64,000 nt of DNA, taken from Vibrio neptunius (lineage in GTDB: Bacteria > Pseudomonadota > Gammaproteobacteria > Enterobacterales > Vibrionaceae). The translations under genes were made by a program, and so were the position numbers. The stretch is from the NCBI GenBank assembly GCA_019339365.1, contig CP079859.1, positions 1,054,001 to 1,118,000 of the forward strand, given 5' to 3'. Positions 20,285-30,341 of this stretch are shown in pieces; the first letter of the stretch is position 1, and each line of letters opens with the position of its first letter. The notes beneath the pieces were generated by a model. The model worked only from the letters and a program-made list of their open reading frames with translations. It was not told the DNA's origin and made no database searches.

Positions 20285-21004
20285 ATGGCAACTCCACATA
20301 TTAATGCTGAAACGGGTGCATTCGCAGATGTCGTTCTTATGCCGGGTGATCCGCTACGTGCGAAGTACATTGCAGAAACCTTCCTAGAAGATGTCGTTCA
20401 GGTTTGTGATGTGCGTAATATGTTCGGTTTCACAGGGACTTACAAAGGTCGTAAAGTGTCTGTGATGGGCCACGGTATGGGTATCCCATCTTGTTCAATC
20501 TATGCTACTGAGCTGATTAAAGACTACGGTGTGAAGAAAATCATCCGTGTAGGTAGCTGTGGTGCAGTTAGCGAAGACATCAAAGTCCGTGATGTTGTGA
20601 TTGGTATGGGCGCTTGTACTGACTCTAAAGTAAATCGCATTCGCTTTAAAGGCCATGACTTTGCTGCTATCGCTGACTACAAGATGGTTCGAGCAGCAGA
20701 AGAGGCAGCGAAAGCACGTGGTATCGAAGTGAAAGTCGGTAATCTGTTTTCCGCTGAACTGTTCTATACGCCAGATCCAGAGATGTTCGATGTAATGGAC
20801 AAGTACGGTATTGTTGGTGTTGAAATGGAAGCTGCAGGTATCTACGGCGTTTGTGCTGAGTACGGTGCGAAAGCTCTGACTATCTGTACTGTGTCTGATC
20901 ACATCAAAACGGGCGAGCAGACAACATCTGATGAGCGTCAAACTACGTTTAACGATATGATGATTATCGCGCTAGACTCTATCCTGTTAGGTGATGAGGC
21001 CTAG
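20285..21004 (+). CDS. deoD: Purine nucleoside phosphorylase, DeoD type
   Basis: Hexameric-type PNP that phosphorolyses purine (deoxy)nucleosides. The 239-aa protein has [12 protein letters not shown] (phosphate-binding Arg), [32 protein letters not shown], the [12 protein letters not shown] ribose-binding glutamate motif and CTVSDHI with the catalytic Asp. Last gene of the deo cluster, followed by a terminator. Confidence 0.97.
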   Translation: MATPHINAETGAFADVVLMPGDPLRAKYIAETFLEDVVQVCDVRNMFGFTGTYKGRKVSVMGHGMGIPSCSIYATELIKDYGVKKIIRVGSCGAVSEDIKVRDVVIGMGACTDSKVNRIRFKGHDFAAIADYKMVRAAEEAAKARGIEVKVGNLFSAELFYTPDPEMFDVMDKYGIVGVEMEAAGIYGVCAEYGAKALTICTVSDHIKTGEQTTSDERQTTFNDMMIIALDSILLGDEA

Positions 21005-21031
21005 ATACAGTCTCAATCGCTGAAAAATAGT

Positions 21032-21072
21032 AAAAAGAGGGGGAGTGACTTAAAGTACTACCCCTCTTTTTT
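21032..21072 (+). terminator. Terminator of the deo cluster
   Basis: AAAAAGAGGGG pairs with CCCCTCTTTTTT around a 17-nt partly paired loop. It lies between convergent deoD and ytjB and may act in both directions. Confidence 0.85.
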
Positions 21073-21084
21073 ACTCGCCATTGG

Positions 21085-21690
21085 CTAACTCATTTCTTTA
21101 AGAAGCAGGTTTTCACTGTTGCGTTTGGGTTTTCTTCTCACCACAATGGCCAACAGTAAGCCTGCGATAAAACTCATTCCGACCATCGTATACATGTAAC
21201 GGTCGCTTTTACGGTAGTAGTGATCAGAAAAGGCAGTTACTTTACCCGTCTCAAAGGTGATACGAACAAAACCAATGGCTGTATTGTCGTGCATAATGGG
21301 CTCAACTAATTGCTGTTTGCCAATTCGAGCGGTTTCAAGTGGCGTATCTAAACCGAGAACTTCACGCACACTTTTCCCCTTGTCGCTTGAGGCCAAGCGA
21401 ATCCCTTCCGCGTCATAAATGGTGGCATCAAACACGAGATTGTCTTTAGCCAGTTGGTTGGTTAGCTTCAATAAGCGCTCTTGATCTTGATTGGCTATCA
21501 TATCACCTGCTGATAAAGAAGCTTGAGAAACCAACACTTTTATCAGTGTTTCCAACTGGTTTTTCTGAATTTGCTCATTGCCTTTAGTAATTTTTACGCT
21601 GTTAATACCAATTACTCCCATCATTGCTATCAACGAGAGGATTGCCAGCGCTCTTAAGGCAATACGAAATGAGAACAGAGAGGGTTCCAT
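21085..21690 (-). CDS. ytjB: YtjB/SMP-family membrane protein
   Basis: A 201-aa protein with an N-terminal membrane segment (about residues 9-29), a periplasmic region of about 135 residues, and a second membrane segment near 167-185 followed by a basic tail. This topology and position divergent from serB match E. coli YtjB (Smp). The periplasmic part resembles a small sensor domain. The function is not established. Confidence 0.85.
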   Translation of the reverse strand: MEPSLFSFRIALRALAILSLIAMMGVIGINSVKITKGNEQIQKNQLETLIKVLVSQASLSAGDMIANQDQERLLKLTNQLAKDNLVFDATIYDAEGIRLASSDKGKSVREVLGLDTPLETARIGKQQLVEPIMHDNTAIGFVRITFETGKVTAFSDHYYRKSDRYMYTMVGMSFIAGLLLAIVVRRKPKRNSENLLLKEMS

Positions 21691-21793
21691 ACTCGCCTAA
21701 CTTAAGGTTAATTCTCCTATAGAGCATATTGATGCTTGCACAGCTAAATTGCAATAGGTTAACGTGTTAGTAGATTTTTTAGGAATGATTCAC

Positions 21794-22774
21794 ATGGAAA
21801 CGTTTAAGACCTTTTCTATTCAAAAACATACATCACTATACAATCGAATTCCCGAGACACGCTTATTTAGTCAATTTGATAAAGCTAAGGCTAATTGGAT
21901 TGTGTTCGCAGAGTGCTTGTCATCGCAATATTTTGAAACTATTGACCTTTGTACTGGCCAACACAATGCTGTCGTTGATGTGTGGAAGGTTGGCCGCTAT
22001 GAAGTAGCATTAATGCAAGGTGAGCTGACTGCTCAACATGAAAAAGTTCTCCAAGACATTAGGCTGGATTATGCGTCGCTTAATGATCTTCCCGATTTAT
22101 CAAAGCCAGGCCTTATCGTTATGGATATGGACTCGACTGCGATTCAAATTGAATGTATTGATGAAATAGCCAAATTAGCTGGTGTGGGTGAGGAAGTCGC
22201 GGAAGTGACAGAGCGCGCCATGCAAGGTGAACTGGATTTTGAACAGAGCTTACGTCAACGAGTGAGTGCACTAGCTGATGCTGATGAAAGTATCCTGTCT
22301 AGTGTAAGAAACACTTTGCCATTGATGCCTGACTTGCCTGAGCTGGTAAGTACCTTACGTCAGTTTGGCTGGAAAACGGCAATTGCCTCTGGAGGCTTTA
22401 CCTATTTCTCTGATTACCTCAAAGAGACATTGAATTTAGACCATGCAGAATCTAATCAGCTGGAAATCATTGACGGCAAGTTAACTGGTCAAGTGGTTGG
22501 TAACGTTGTATCAGCTCAAACTAAAGCGGATATCCTCGAAGAGTTAGCCAAACAATACGATATTGAACCACACAATACTATCGCTGTTGGAGACGGTGCA
22601 AACGATCTGATGATGATGTCCGTTGCAGGTCTTGGTATCGCGTACCATGCAAAACCTAAAGTGGAGCAACAAGCGCAAACGGCCGTGCGTTATGTGGGAC
22701 TGGGAGGTGTACTGTGTATTCTATCTGCTGCTCTGTCTAAGCAGAAGAAACTGAGTTTTAAACCAGCTCCATAA
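21794..22774 (+). CDS. serB: Phosphoserine phosphatase
   Basis: SerB dephosphorylates phosphoserine, the last step of serine synthesis. The 326-aa protein has a variable N-terminal region and a HAD phosphatase domain with VMDMDSTAI (nucleophile Asp), the motif II serine in AIASGGFTYF and GDGANDLMMM (motif IV). The ATG at 21794 is preferred because AGGA lies 9 bp upstream; the in-frame ATG at 21785 is too close to it. Divergent from ytjB. Confidence 0.95.
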   Translation: METFKTFSIQKHTSLYNRIPETRLFSQFDKAKANWIVFAECLSSQYFETIDLCTGQHNAVVDVWKVGRYEVALMQGELTAQHEKVLQDIRLDYASLNDLPDLSKPGLIVMDMDSTAIQIECIDEIAKLAGVGEEVAEVTERAMQGELDFEQSLRQRVSALADADESILSSVRNTLPLMPDLPELVSTLRQFGWKTAIASGGFTYFSDYLKETLNLDHAESNQLEIIDGKLTGQVVGNVVSAQTKADILEELAKQYDIEPHNTIAVGDGANDLMMMSVAGLGIAYHAKPKVEQQAQTAVRYVGLGGVLCILSAALSKQKKLSFKPAP

Positions 22775-22782
22775 TGAAGATG

Positions 22783-22806
22783 CGAGGGTTAAAACCTCGC
22801 TTTCTT
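22783..22806 (+). terminator. Weak terminator of serB
   Basis: GCGAGG-GTTAAAA-CCTCGC is followed by TTTCTT. The stem is short and the tract is interrupted. It lies between convergent serB and plzC. Confidence 0.5.
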
Positions 22807-22820
22807 ACTTCTTATTATTC

Positions 22821-24800
22821 TTACTTGGTCATTTCAAGACGAGTAAGCACTTCTTCTGTGATATCCGTGATTTCGCCATATCCCATGATACCTGTGAGCT
22901 CTTTTTCTAAGCTTCTGGCTTGATTCATACTGATAGCCGCCAGCTCTTTGAGATCTTCTTGAAGTAGTGCGCTCATGGCATCAAAAACAGGAGCACTACA
23001 AATACGAAGCGCATAAAACTCTCCCATTCCTTGCGCGTCTTTGATGAAAGCAATACGATCTTTCAGCGAATCAAATTCGCTCACCAATTTGGATTCATAA
23101 GATTGAATACGTGTACCAAACCTTGTGGTTGATAAATAAATTTCTTGAAACTGAGGCTGTGCACCATCAATACGACGCATTGGTTGAGCGAGCAGTGTAT
23201 TAGTATGACCTTTATAGATAGGCTCGACAGAAAAATTCTCATCATGGCCCAGTTTAGCGAATACCACTAGGTGGGAAGCAAGAGGGTAGTTAATACCTAT
23301 CACGCGAGGCTTAAGGTTTTTCCCTCGTTTTTCTACGAAGATAGGCGAGCTCACAATCTTATCCAGTAAGATGTCGTGCAAACCTTCCAGCAACTGATTA
23401 CTGGGCAACAGTTCTTTTTGGGCAACCAGTTTATCTTGATTATGCTCGATCAGCCGTCCAAAAAAAGCAATGGTGCGCATGGTATTGCTGTCTTCTTTTA
23501 TAACTAGCTGAAGACGCTTTCCTCCTGGAGAAATTCGAACAACCTCGTATGGAACGTTATTAAGAGGCAGCTGTTTATCATACAGACTAAGCTCTTTAAA
23601 GTTAACCGAACATGTATCTCCTGCTTTTAGCTCGCTTTGAGAAGTTAAGGCGACGCTAATGCCACGTTTAGAAATGTCTAATGTCACCCCTGTATGAACG
23701 GTATCATGAGGATAAGACAATTCGATCGGTGAACGAAATTGAAAACGTGGTTCTTTCCTACGGGATATTGCATCAAAGTAGATGCAAACAGGGTTATTTT
23801 CTGGATTACGGACATGGCGAAAGCGGTTGAGTTCACTGGTTGGCATCCTAGGCTTTGCAGTCAGGAGGTAATCTTGGTTAGTAGACTCAGTAGAGAGCTC
23901 CTGAAGAATACCGCAATGGCTGAGCGAGTTAGTTTTAAAGTTGAGTTCAGTTGAATGCTTGGACAGCTCTACCCGTTCTTCTTTAGACAGTTCAAAAACA
24001 TGTAATCGAAACACTCTCCAGCTCTCTTTTTTGGCCCCAACGTGCCAGAAAAGCTGACGGAGTTCTCGACTCGCCTCTGGCATCATCATGGAGAAAAATA
24101 GGGTCTTACCTTGATGACTGTGAGTGAAGGAGTAAAACACATTATTGCTACCTCGCATACCAGGCTTTGTGAGCTGTTCTAAACGTTCTTTATTGAACAA
24201 GCTGGTCAAGGTTTGTTGATTGCGCTCATCTTGCCAGTATTGCCAAATGGGTTGGTTGTTCTCTGTCATTAAGGCGAGTTTAAGTTCACTCCCACTGAAG
24301 AAAACAGGTAAATTACAGGTGTGCTTAAGGAATGTATGCTCATAGCCTCGAGAGCGAGCTCGAATGACTTTATCTTGATTGTCATGCCGGCTTCGTTGGC
24401 TATCATTTGTCAGTTTGTCTTCGATAACTTGTTCAACGACGTTTGACTCGTCAAGTTTGAGTAACCGTAAATATTTTACGGCATCGTTTTCGTAAGATTC
24501 ATCAATTCCAACAATCCGATAGTTGATAGGGGTGTCTAGCCCTTCGACTTCACTTTCTTTAATTAACTCAACGAAACGTACCGCTATGATCTCTCCGAGT
24601 TTGTAGTTAAATGCGGATGGGACCTTAAACTTTGCTCCTGATGGCGAGATATCGACAGTTGTGGCGTGGACAAGTTGATCTCTGTTGATCTGAAATTCTA
24701 TTTGAGAAGAGAGTTTTAAACGGTTCTCACGACGCTTGAGATCGTAACCCAAGTTAATTGCTTCAACATCGTATGCTGAGCTTTTTTTCTGAAAACTCAA
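22821..24800 (-). CDS. plzC: Two-PilZ-domain protein, PlzC-like
   Basis: A 659-aa cytoplasmic protein with two PilZ domains. The first has RxxxR at residues 23-27 and DISPSG at 50-55; the second has RxxxR at 348-352 and DISKRG at 375-380. Both therefore keep the two c-di-GMP contact motifs. Size, two domains and the place between serB and radA match V. cholerae PlzC (VC2344), one of five PilZ proteins there. The long C-terminal part has no motif I can name. The ATG at 24800 lies inside the 3' end of the upstream gene (38-bp overlap), implying coupled translation. Confidence 0.88.
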   Translation of the reverse strand: MSFQKKSSAYDVEAINLGYDLKRRENRLKLSSQIEFQINRDQLVHATTVDISPSGAKFKVPSAFNYKLGEIIAVRFVELIKESEVEGLDTPINYRIVGIDESYENDAVKYLRLLKLDESNVVEQVIEDKLTNDSQRSRHDNQDKVIRARSRGYEHTFLKHTCNLPVFFSGSELKLALMTENNQPIWQYWQDERNQQTLTSLFNKERLEQLTKPGMRGSNNVFYSFTHSHQGKTLFFSMMMPEASRELRQLFWHVGAKKESWRVFRLHVFELSKEERVELSKHSTELNFKTNSLSHCGILQELSTESTNQDYLLTAKPRMPTSELNRFRHVRNPENNPVCIYFDAISRRKEPRFQFRSPIELSYPHDTVHTGVTLDISKRGISVALTSQSELKAGDTCSVNFKELSLYDKQLPLNNVPYEVVRISPGGKRLQLVIKEDSNTMRTIAFFGRLIEHNQDKLVAQKELLPSNQLLEGLHDILLDKIVSSPIFVEKRGKNLKPRVIGINYPLASHLVVFAKLGHDENFSVEPIYKGHTNTLLAQPMRRIDGAQPQFQEIYLSTTRFGTRIQSYESKLVSEFDSLKDRIAFIKDAQGMGEFYALRICSAPVFDAMSALLQEDLKELAAISMNQARSLEKELTGIMGYGEITDITEEVLTRLEMTK

Positions 24801-25167
24801 TGCCGTGAGGTTTACCCCGTTTTTGCATTACTCGAAAATTATTATGAGTATTACATAATGCTTCCCAGACCCCTTCAGTATAGCCGCCAAATTTACGAGT
24901 ATTTTTATGGTAGGCGTTGAAGGCAACGTCATCGAGCCAATGTTTTACACCATCGAGTTCGTATTCGCGGCACTCACCTTTTACACGGCCGCGAAGGTCT
25001 ACGGGTTTAGTACACGGAGCCATCACTCGATTGAGCTCCATTTTGACCAGAATTTTAACCGATGGGGGCTCCCCTTCAGTCATTTGGGCGAGAAGGTATT
25101 CAAAATCACCGGAGTTGTAAGCAGGAATCAATCGTTCTGCTAAAGATAAAATCTCTGACTGCTGCAT
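24763..25167 (-). CDS. Conserved hypothetical protein upstream of plzC
   Basis: A 134-aa soluble protein that I cannot assign to a named family. It begins with a helical segment (MQQSEILSLAERLIPAYNSG), has three cysteines, and shows no signal peptide or membrane segment. It overlaps the plzC start by 38 bp, so the two are one transcription unit. Work in c-di-GMP responses together with PlzC is possible but only inferred from the overlap. Confidence 0.75.
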   Translation of the reverse strand: MQQSEILSLAERLIPAYNSGDFEYLLAQMTEGEPPSVKILVKMELNRVMAPCTKPVDLRGRVKGECREYELDGVKHWLDDVAFNAYHKNTRKFGGYTEGVWEALCNTHNNFRVMQKRGKPHGIEFSEKKLSIRC

Positions 25168-25301
25168 ATATTTTTGTTAGCGTGTCCCTTACTCTCAATA
25201 TCGACCTTGATATAAAGATCTTTAATGATATGTTACACCGAATCAAGGTGAATAGGTGACGAATGATAATAGCATAGTCACAAATACAGGTCTGAGGTGA
25301 T

Positions 25302-26681
25302 ATGGCGAAAGCAAAAAGAGCATATGTGTGTAATGACTGTGGGGCAGATTTTCCGCGTTGGCAAGGACAATGCAATGCTTGTGGGTCGTGGAATACGATC
25401 AGTGAAGTCAGGTTGGCGGCATCACCAGCAGCGGCACGCAATGAGCGGTTAGCGGGTTATGCAGGTAACTCTGGTGAAACTCAGGTTCAGACCCTATCTG
25501 ACATTGATTTGCAGGAAGTTCCTCGTTTTACCAGTGGTTTTAAAGAGTTTGATCGTGTTCTTGGTGGCGGTGTAGTGCCGGGTGCTGCCATTCTGATTGG
25601 TGGTAACCCAGGAGCGGGTAAATCAACGCTACTTTTGCAAACTATGTGTTATCTCGCCTCACAAATGCCAACCTTATACGTCACAGGTGAAGAGTCGTTA
25701 CAACAGGTTGCGATGCGAGCGTCACGACTCGGTTTGCCTAAAGACAACCTGAAAATGCTTTCAGAAACTAACGTCGATCGTATCTGTCAAATTGCTGAGA
25801 AAGAGCAACCTAAGATCATGGTCATCGACTCGATTCAGGTGATGCATGTTGCGGATGTGCAATCATCACCAGGCAGTGTGGCACAAGTGCGTGAGTCGGC
25901 TACGGCCTTGACTCGTTACGCTAAGCAGAACAATGTTTCTGTTTTTATTGTCGGCCATGTGACGAAAGACGGGACGTTAGCGGGGCCTAAAGTGCTTGAG
26001 CACATCATTGACTGTTCAGTATTGCTTGATGGCGGAACGGATAATCGTTTTAGAACTATGCGCAGCCATAAGAACCGCTTTGGAGCAGTCAATGAGCTAG
26101 GGGTATTTGCGATGACAGGGCAGGGGCTCAAAGAAGTCAGCAATCCGTCAGCCATCTTCCTTTCTCGAGGGGAAGAAGAAACATCTGGTAGCTCAGTCAT
26201 GGTGGTATGGGAGGGCACTCGTCCTCTATTGGTCGAGATTCAAGCTTTGGTTGATTACTCTCAGTTGGCTAACCCACGTCGTGTTGCTGTGGGCCTTGAG
26301 CAAAACCGCTTGTCGCTCTTGCTGGCGGTTTTACACAAGCACGGTGGTTTACAGATGGCGGATCAAGATGTGTTTGTTAATGTCGTTGGTGGTGTCAAGG
26401 TAACAGAAACCAGCGCTGACTTGGCATTAGTGATTGCGCTTCTATCCAGTTTTCGAGATCGGGCTTTACCTAAAGATGTGGTGATATTCGGTGAAGTCGG
26501 CTTAGCAGGAGAGATTCGTCCGGTTCCAAGTGGGCAGGAGAGGTTGAATGAAGCCTTTAAGCATGGTTTTAAGAAAGCAATTGTTCCGGCAGCGAATATG
26601 CCTAAAGGTGGGATCCCGGGAATGCAGATCCATGGTGTGAAAAAACTTTCTGAAGCGATTGAAGCTTTTGACGAACTGTAA
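25302..26681 (+). CDS. radA: DNA repair protein RadA
   Basis: RadA (Sms) is a RecA-like, DnaB-type helicase that drives branch migration in recombination. The 459-aa protein has an N-terminal C4 zinc finger (CNDCG...CNACG, residues 10-28), Walker A GGNPGAGKST, the RadA-specific KNRFG motif and a C-terminal Lon-protease-like domain (VGGVKVTETSADLA... GEIRPVPSGQERLNEA). Divergent from the plzC operon. Confidence 0.97.
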   Translation: MAKAKRAYVCNDCGADFPRWQGQCNACGSWNTISEVRLAASPAAARNERLAGYAGNSGETQVQTLSDIDLQEVPRFTSGFKEFDRVLGGGVVPGAAILIGGNPGAGKSTLLLQTMCYLASQMPTLYVTGEESLQQVAMRASRLGLPKDNLKMLSETNVDRICQIAEKEQPKIMVIDSIQVMHVADVQSSPGSVAQVRESATALTRYAKQNNVSVFIVGHVTKDGTLAGPKVLEHIIDCSVLLDGGTDNRFRTMRSHKNRFGAVNELGVFAMTGQGLKEVSNPSAIFLSRGEEETSGSSVMVVWEGTRPLLVEIQALVDYSQLANPRRVAVGLEQNRLSLLLAVLHKHGGLQMADQDVFVNVVGGVKVTETSADLALVIALLSSFRDRALPKDVVIFGEVGLAGEIRPVPSGQERLNEAFKHGFKKAIVPAANMPKGGIPGMQIHGVKKLSEAIEAFDEL

Positions 26682-26702
26682 GCTAGAGTATTTTTATAGT
26701 GT

Positions 26703-26737
26703 GTAAAAAGGGTTGGCGCTTATCGTCAACCCCGTAC
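26703..26737. terminator. Bidirectional terminator between radA and the cysteine desulfurase gene
   Basis: AAAAAGGGTTGGCG-CTTAT-CGTCAACCCC, with A on the left and an interrupted T-rich tract on the right. On the minus strand GGGTTGACG...CGCCAACCC runs into TTTTT. Confidence 0.8.
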
Positions 26738-26746
26738 TATTTTTCG

Positions 26747-27957
26747 TTAAAGCATATCAACGGCTTTCTCGACAGCTGCGACCAGCCTGTCAACGTCTTC
26801 TTGTGTGTTGTAAATGGCAAAAGAGGCGCGCACAGTGCCTTTAACACCAAGTGCATCCATTAAAGGGTGAGCACAATGGTGACCCGCGCGGACGGCGATA
26901 CCTTGTTGATCAAGTAACGTCGCGAGGTCTTGATGATGCACACCATCAATGATAAACGACAGCAAAGAAGCATCTTGTTGATACCCCAATACCTTAACAT
27001 CATCGATTTGAGATAGCCTTTGATAAGCGTTTTGAACCAGATTGCGAATGTGATTTTCTACGTCGGCTTGTTCAAAACACTGATACCAGTCGATCGCTGT
27101 AGCTAGGGCTATCACACCTGCCACATTGGGTGTGCCAGCCTCGAATTTTCCGGGTAATTCGCTAAAAGTGGTCCCTGCAAATGACACCTTATCAACCATT
27201 TTCCCCCTCCGTGCCAGGGTGGCATAGCATCAAGCAGCGACAGTTTGCCATATAAGACGCCAATGCCAGCAGGAGCGTAGAGTTTGTGTCCAGAGAAAAC
27301 ATAAAAATCCGCATCTAACGCCTTCACATCAATCGTTTCATGAACAATGCCCTGAGCACCATCGACAACGACTTTCGCGCCCACTTGATGAGCTTGAGCT
27401 ATCACTGACTCAATGGGTAGGCGTGTTCCCGTCACATTGGTGATGTGAGCCAGCGCCACCAGTTTCGTTTTATCGGATAGCAAAGCGGAAAATGCCGCCA
27501 TATCCCATTGGCAATTGTCGGTCATTGGTACTTTGACGACTTTTGCTCCTGTCTGCTCTGCAACGATTTGCCAAGGTACGATATTGGCATGGTGTTCCAT
27601 TTCACTAACCAGAATTTCATCACCGCTCTGTAGTGTGTTTCGCGCATAGGTTTGTGCGATTAGGTTGAGCGCTTCTGTCGCTCCGCGTGTCCAGATGATT
27701 TCTTTGCTGTTCTGCGCGCCAATAAAGTCTGCGACGGTTTGACGAGCGGCTTCAAAGTGACTGGTTGCTTGTGCGGTCAGGCTGTGACTGCCACGATGAA
27801 CGTTGGCATTTTGAGAACGATAGTAGTGTGAAATGGCACTAATAACGCAATCAGGCTTCTGTGTAGTCGCTGCACTATCGAGATACACTAATTGTTCTCC
27901 ATTAACATCTTGAGCTAATGCAGGGAATTGTAAACGGATAGCATGAACATCTAGCAT
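26747..27957 (-). CDS. Cysteine desulfurase, SufS/CsdA type, with apparent frameshift
   Basis: A PLP enzyme releasing sulfur from cysteine for Fe-S or other sulfur carriers; the joined frames give about 403 aa, normal for SufS/CsdA. The first frame holds YLDSAATTQKP, NVHRGSHSLTAQAT, EMEHHANIVPW and the PLP lysine in FSGHKLYAPAGIG, and runs to PPWHGGG. The second resumes MVDKVSFAGTTFSELPGKFEAGTPN and has the active-site loop RAGHHCAHPLMD. The break is at a run of T4 then C5 (plus strand 27199-27207), where one missing base restores the frame. No suf or csdE gene lies nearby, so SufS and CsdA cannot be told apart. Start overlaps the yajL stop by 7 bp. Confidence 0.88.
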
Positions 27958-28558
27958 GACTCAAGGCCACCCAGCTTGTGATATTGCAGTGTCGGAATGG
28001 TTACCATAGGCTCTGCAACCGTCCAAGCGTGTTCTTTACCTGAAAGGTTAATGATGATTTCCATAGCAAATTCTAATGCGGTGCCAGGACCTTGGCTGGT
28101 CAGTAAGTTGTGATTGATATCGTAGGTAACGCGTTTAACTCGCCAATTTTCTGTAGTGATATGAGACTCAAAGCTTGGATGACACGTCATTAAAGCGTCT
28201 GGGTAAAGCTTATGGTGAGCTAGCACCAAGGCTGGGGCTGCGCATATAGCTGCAACGAGCTTACCCTCATACATCTGTTGGCGAACAATCTCGACTAACA
28301 CGGTACTGTCGCGAAAGGTTTCAGCTCCACCAACGCCACCAGATAAGATCACTGCATCGAATTCTTCATCGGCGATATCGACGAGTTTACAGTCAGCAGT
28401 GAGCGTGACGCCTCTAGAAGCTTTCATTGTCAGCCGACCAGCAAAATCAGCACTGGCCACGGTAACGTCGTAGCCAGCTCGTACCATCATGTCGATGATG
28501 GTGACCGCTTCCATTTCTTCCGTTCCCGGTGCAATCGGGACCAGTACTTTTTATTCAT
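27951..28558 (-). CDS. yajL: DJ-1/PfpI-family protein YajL, with apparent frameshift near the start
   Basis: YajL belongs to the DJ-1 family; E. coli YajL protects against oxidative and carbonyl stress. The long open frame begins only at MEAVTIIDMMVRAG, missing the first strand. In the next frame, just upstream, an ATG at 28558 leads to N-K-K/VLVPIAPGTEE, the family N-terminus. The frames meet at five T (plus strand 28548-28552), where six would fit. The 28558 start overlaps the panE stop as ATGA, supporting it. The nucleophile elbow Cys is in AAICAAPALVL. Joined length is about 202 aa. Confidence 0.87.
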
Positions 28559-29445
28559 TGTTGTTTCCAGCTTTGTTCGATGTGGTGGATCTGGTTGTAT
28601 AGCGCTTGGTTTTCAGGGGCTTGAATATTGTGAATTTTAGCCTGCTTTAGTAAGTAACCAGTAATAAAATCAATTTCTGTTCTGCGTCGATAGTGAATAT
28701 CTTGCCTCATAGAAGACATATTCTCAGCGGTGGCATTGATCACTTGGTGAACTGTGGATGCTAGTATGGACTTGTCGATAGGGATGGAACAAGCATTCAT
28801 GACACGAAAGACTTCTTCGATAACATTGGTCAGTTGTTCTTTAAATCGTTCAGAACCCAGCTCACCATTCTTGATTTGGAATATGGCTGTTAAGGGGTTG
28901 ATCGCACAGTTGACGGCAAGCTTAAGCCATAATGCATGCTCTATATTGTCACACCAAATAACCTCTGGCAGTGCGTGCTGTAAGACTTCCCTGAGGAAGT
29001 CACATTGTTTGCCTGAATGGTTAATACCACCTATGTGGGTGACGCCTAACCCAGTGTGTATCACTTGGTGTTTGGCCGATTGATAGGCGCCATGTGCAGT
29101 TGTCGCTAGGAGTAAAGGGTTGCGAGGAAAAGTGTTGCTGAGCCATTCTGCGGTTCCCATGCCATTGTGCATCAGGGAAATCATGGTTTCTGGAGTTATA
29201 TGCGCTTTAAGCGGCTCAAGGGCGCGCTTAACTTGCCACGCTTTTACGGTGACTAGCAGTAAATCAGCCTGCCTAATGGAAGTGATATCTCGGTTATCAC
29301 ATTGAATCGGCGGTAATTCATCAAGCTGCAGACTCAGGTGACGGTCTGTTGAGTTAGACCATACGGCGACATTATGCCCCGCGATGGAGAGTTTAGTTGC
29401 CCATAGTGTCCCAATAGCGCCTGGGCCAAGAATAACGATATTCAC
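28555..29445 (-). CDS. panE: 2-dehydropantoate 2-reductase
   Basis: PanE (ApbA) reduces ketopantoate to pantoate with NADPH, for pantothenate and CoA. The 296-aa protein has an N-terminal Rossmann motif MNIVILGPGAIGTLWATKL and the family segment KLAVNCAINPLTAIFQIKNGEL with the catalytic lysine. It is the first gene of a panE-yajL-desulfurase operon with short overlaps. panE-yajL adjacency is also known in E. coli. Confidence 0.94.
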   Translation of the reverse strand: MNIVILGPGAIGTLWATKLSIAGHNVAVWSNSTDRHLSLQLDELPPIQCDNRDITSIRQADLLLVTVKAWQVKRALEPLKAHITPETMISLMHNGMGTAEWLSNTFPRNPLLLATTAHGAYQSAKHQVIHTGLGVTHIGGINHSGKQCDFLREVLQHALPEVIWCDNIEHALWLKLAVNCAINPLTAIFQIKNGELGSERFKEQLTNVIEEVFRVMNACSIPIDKSILASTVHQVINATAENMSSMRQDIHYRRRTEIDFITGYLLKQAKIHNIQAPENQALYNQIHHIEQSWKQQ

Positions 29446-29505
29446 GTTGGTTTGCCGAACAGATAATTTCTCACAAGGATAATCACCGTTTAAGCGAAAG
29501 CAAAC

Positions 29506-29533
29506 AAAAAATGGTACCCGAAGGTACCATTTG
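29506..29533 (-). terminator. Terminator of ompK with a UUCG tetraloop
   Basis: On the minus strand AATGGTACC-TTCG-GGTACCATT is followed by a T run. The loop is an extra-stable C(UUCG)G tetraloop. Confidence 0.92.
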
Positions 29534-29558
29534 TAGGCAATGAAGCTTTTTTAGTCGC

Positions 29559-30341
29559 TTAGAACTTGTAAGTCACTGCCAAGTAGTTAGTGACCCCTGA
29601 AGAGCGGAATGCAGGCGTGTCTTCGATACCATACACATCTTGGTAAGCTTTTAGGCCATAACCGACAGCAAAGCGATCTGAGTGCCAGTAGATACCGTTA
29701 AACATTGCACCGCCAGTTTTTGACGTAGAGTACTCGCTCTTCATGCCAAATTGGTAATCAATGTAGCCTTGGTAAGAAATGAATGAGCCATTTTCAAAGA
29801 AGTAGAAAGGTTTGAACCAGTTGGTTGAAATTTGAAAACCGTTCCAGTCTTTCTTATTCGAATCGTAAGTACCGTATAGGTTTAGGCCAATTTTGCCCAA
29901 CCATGGAACGTTGACATCAGAACCAATACCGGCCTTCTGAGTATTTACACCTGAGTTACCACCCCATTCCATCAATGTAGACACATATAGCTCTTGAACA
30001 GGGCCGAAAGAAAGGTCTTTACCAGTCAGTGCATCTAGAGACATACGCGGTGCAAACTTCATAAAGATCTTTTCAGCGTTTGCTTTATCACTGCCTGGAT
30101 CTGACGTTAAGTTGAAGACGTCAACGTAGCCATACAGATCAAACAGACCAGAGCGACCACCAAATTCCATTTCTAGGTAATCGTGTGTTGAGTTACCTGG
30201 CTTTTCGTTGAATGCGCCCATTAGGTTGAACTGCATCCATTTGTAGTCATTCTTGTGAATATCGCCGTCAGAGTAATCGGCCGCCATTGCTGGTGCAGAC
30301 ATTGCTGCTACGACACCAAGAGCTAAAAGTGATTTACGCAT
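29559..30341 (-). CDS. ompK: Outer membrane protein OmpK (Tsx-like nucleoside channel family)
   Basis: A 260-aa outer membrane beta-barrel. Signal peptide MRKSLLALGVVAAMSAPAMA is cleaved before ADYSDGD. The segments DIHKNDYKWMQFNLMGAF, DYLEMEFGGRSGLFDLYGYVDVFNL and NWFKPFYFFENGSFISYQGYIDYQFGMK are typical of Vibrio OmpK, the receptor of broad-host vibriophage KVP40, in the nucleoside-specific Tsx family. The protein ends in a C-terminal phenylalanine (YKF), as expected for barrel assembly. A nucleoside role would suit the nupC/deo genes in the window. Confidence 0.93.
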   Translation of the reverse strand: MRKSLLALGVVAAMSAPAMAADYSDGDIHKNDYKWMQFNLMGAFNEKPGNSTHDYLEMEFGGRSGLFDLYGYVDVFNLTSDPGSDKANAEKIFMKFAPRMSLDALTGKDLSFGPVQELYVSTLMEWGGNSGVNTQKAGIGSDVNVPWLGKIGLNLYGTYDSNKKDWNGFQISTNWFKPFYFFENGSFISYQGYIDYQFGMKSEYSTSKTGGAMFNGIYWHSDRFAVGYGLKAYQDVYGIEDTPAFRSSGVTNYLAVTYKF

